Shown here in pieces: positions 11,302 to 11,525 of a stretch of 11,525 nt of DNA. Source of the DNA: Oscillospiraceae bacterium. Lineage in GTDB: Bacteria > Bacillota > Clostridia > Oscillospirales > Oscillospiraceae. The translations under genes and the position numbers were made by a program. Location of the stretch: positions 1 to 11,525 of the forward strand of contig JAEDIN010000038.1 of the NCBI GenBank assembly GCA_016292445.1, written 5' to 3'. The notes beneath the pieces were generated by a model. The model had not been told where the DNA came from. It worked only from the letters and a program-made list of their open reading frames with translations, and ran no database searches. Within the stretch, counting starts at the first letter, position 1, and the number at the start of each line of letters is the position of its first letter.

Positions 11302-11525
11302 TTGCAAATATGCCGGTTCACGCGCTGTTTGACGGTGCAGATCAAGCAAAGCCCGCAGGCAATACTTGCCTGTATTGTCAAGGGCTTTAACGCAGCATGG
11401 GCGCAAATATGCCCGTGCCTCTTTTTGCGCAAACATCTACCCGTTCGCACCGTTTGACGGAGCAGATTTTCGTTCAGGCAAGGCAAAGCCCGCAGGCAAT
11501 ACTTGCCTGTATTTCCAAGCCCTTT
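11302..11525. repeat. Imperfect tandem repeats with hairpins, running off the window
   Basis: A 31-base block is identical at 11346-11376 and 11483-11513 (offset 137). Another pair, GTTTGACGG-x-GCAGAT, lies at 11327-11342 and 11452-11467 (offset 125), and the units also share a TTGC(GC)AAA-type start (11302, 11425). GCAAATATGCC occurs at 11304-11314 and 11403-11413. Each 31-base block contains the hairpin CAGGCAA-TAC-TTGCCTG; in the first copy AAAGCCC (11348-11354) can also pair with GGGCTTT (11382-11388). No coding frame is convincing. Confidence 0.7.
11396..11426 (+). terminator. Terminator-like hairpin inside the repeat region
   Basis: CATGGGC (11396-11402)/GCCCGTG (11411-11417) with one G-T pair, an 8-base loop, then CCTC and five T (11422-11426). 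No gene ends here on the plus strand apart from the HAD gene, whose terminator lies 100 bases earlier. Confidence 0.4.

Noticed and set aside
11346..11513. CRISPR array from the repeated 31-base block
   Set aside because: Only two copies, separated by more than 100 bases that are themselves partly repeated, and no cas genes.

Overview
The window looks like chromosomal DNA of a gut-type, moderately G+C-rich Clostridia (Oscillospiraceae/Ruminococcaceae-like). This rests on G+C-rich codon third positions, strong AGGAGG-type ribosome binding sites, intrinsic terminators with long T runs, A+T-rich intergenic gaps, and gene families typical of that group. The taxonomic call is an inference.

Layout. 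Positions 1-23 are the 3' end of a tRNA gene cut by the window edge, followed by its terminator. The same 55 bases recur at 160-214 as a tRNA tail with no 5' half. Positions 215-690 hold no convincing gene but contain a minus-strand terminator (possible small RNA), a perfect 12-bp inverted repeat and a bidirectional terminator. Positions 734-9235 are eight minus-strand genes in two transcription units. Read 5'->3', unit one is a flavin-reductase-domain protein and an sn-glycerol-1-phosphate dehydrogenase (G1PDH) family protein. It ends at a 21-bp-stem terminator (7407-7452). Unit two has a clear promoter (7153-7181), a phosphate-binding TIM-barrel protein, an ethanolamine-permease-like APC transporter, an FGGY kinase, a second longer G1PDH-like protein, a tyrosine-phosphatase-fold protein and a small degenerate Hpt-domain protein. 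On the plus strand, a DeoR-family regulator (9600-10355) diverges from unit one, followed by a NagD-type HAD-IIA phosphatase (10466-11254). Positions 11302-11525 hold imperfect tandem repeats with internal hairpins.

How the genes may work together. Importer, sugar/polyol kinase, two polyol-phosphate-type dehydrogenases, phosphate-binding TIM barrel and a DeoR regulator (a family that usually senses phosphorylated sugars) form a complete-looking catabolic cassette for a small polyol, keto-sugar or amino-alcohol. The exact substrate cannot be read from the sequence, and I know of no characterised pathway with this exact gene set. The tyrosine-phosphatase-like and Hpt-like genes are coupled to the end of the cassette, but their connection to it is unknown.
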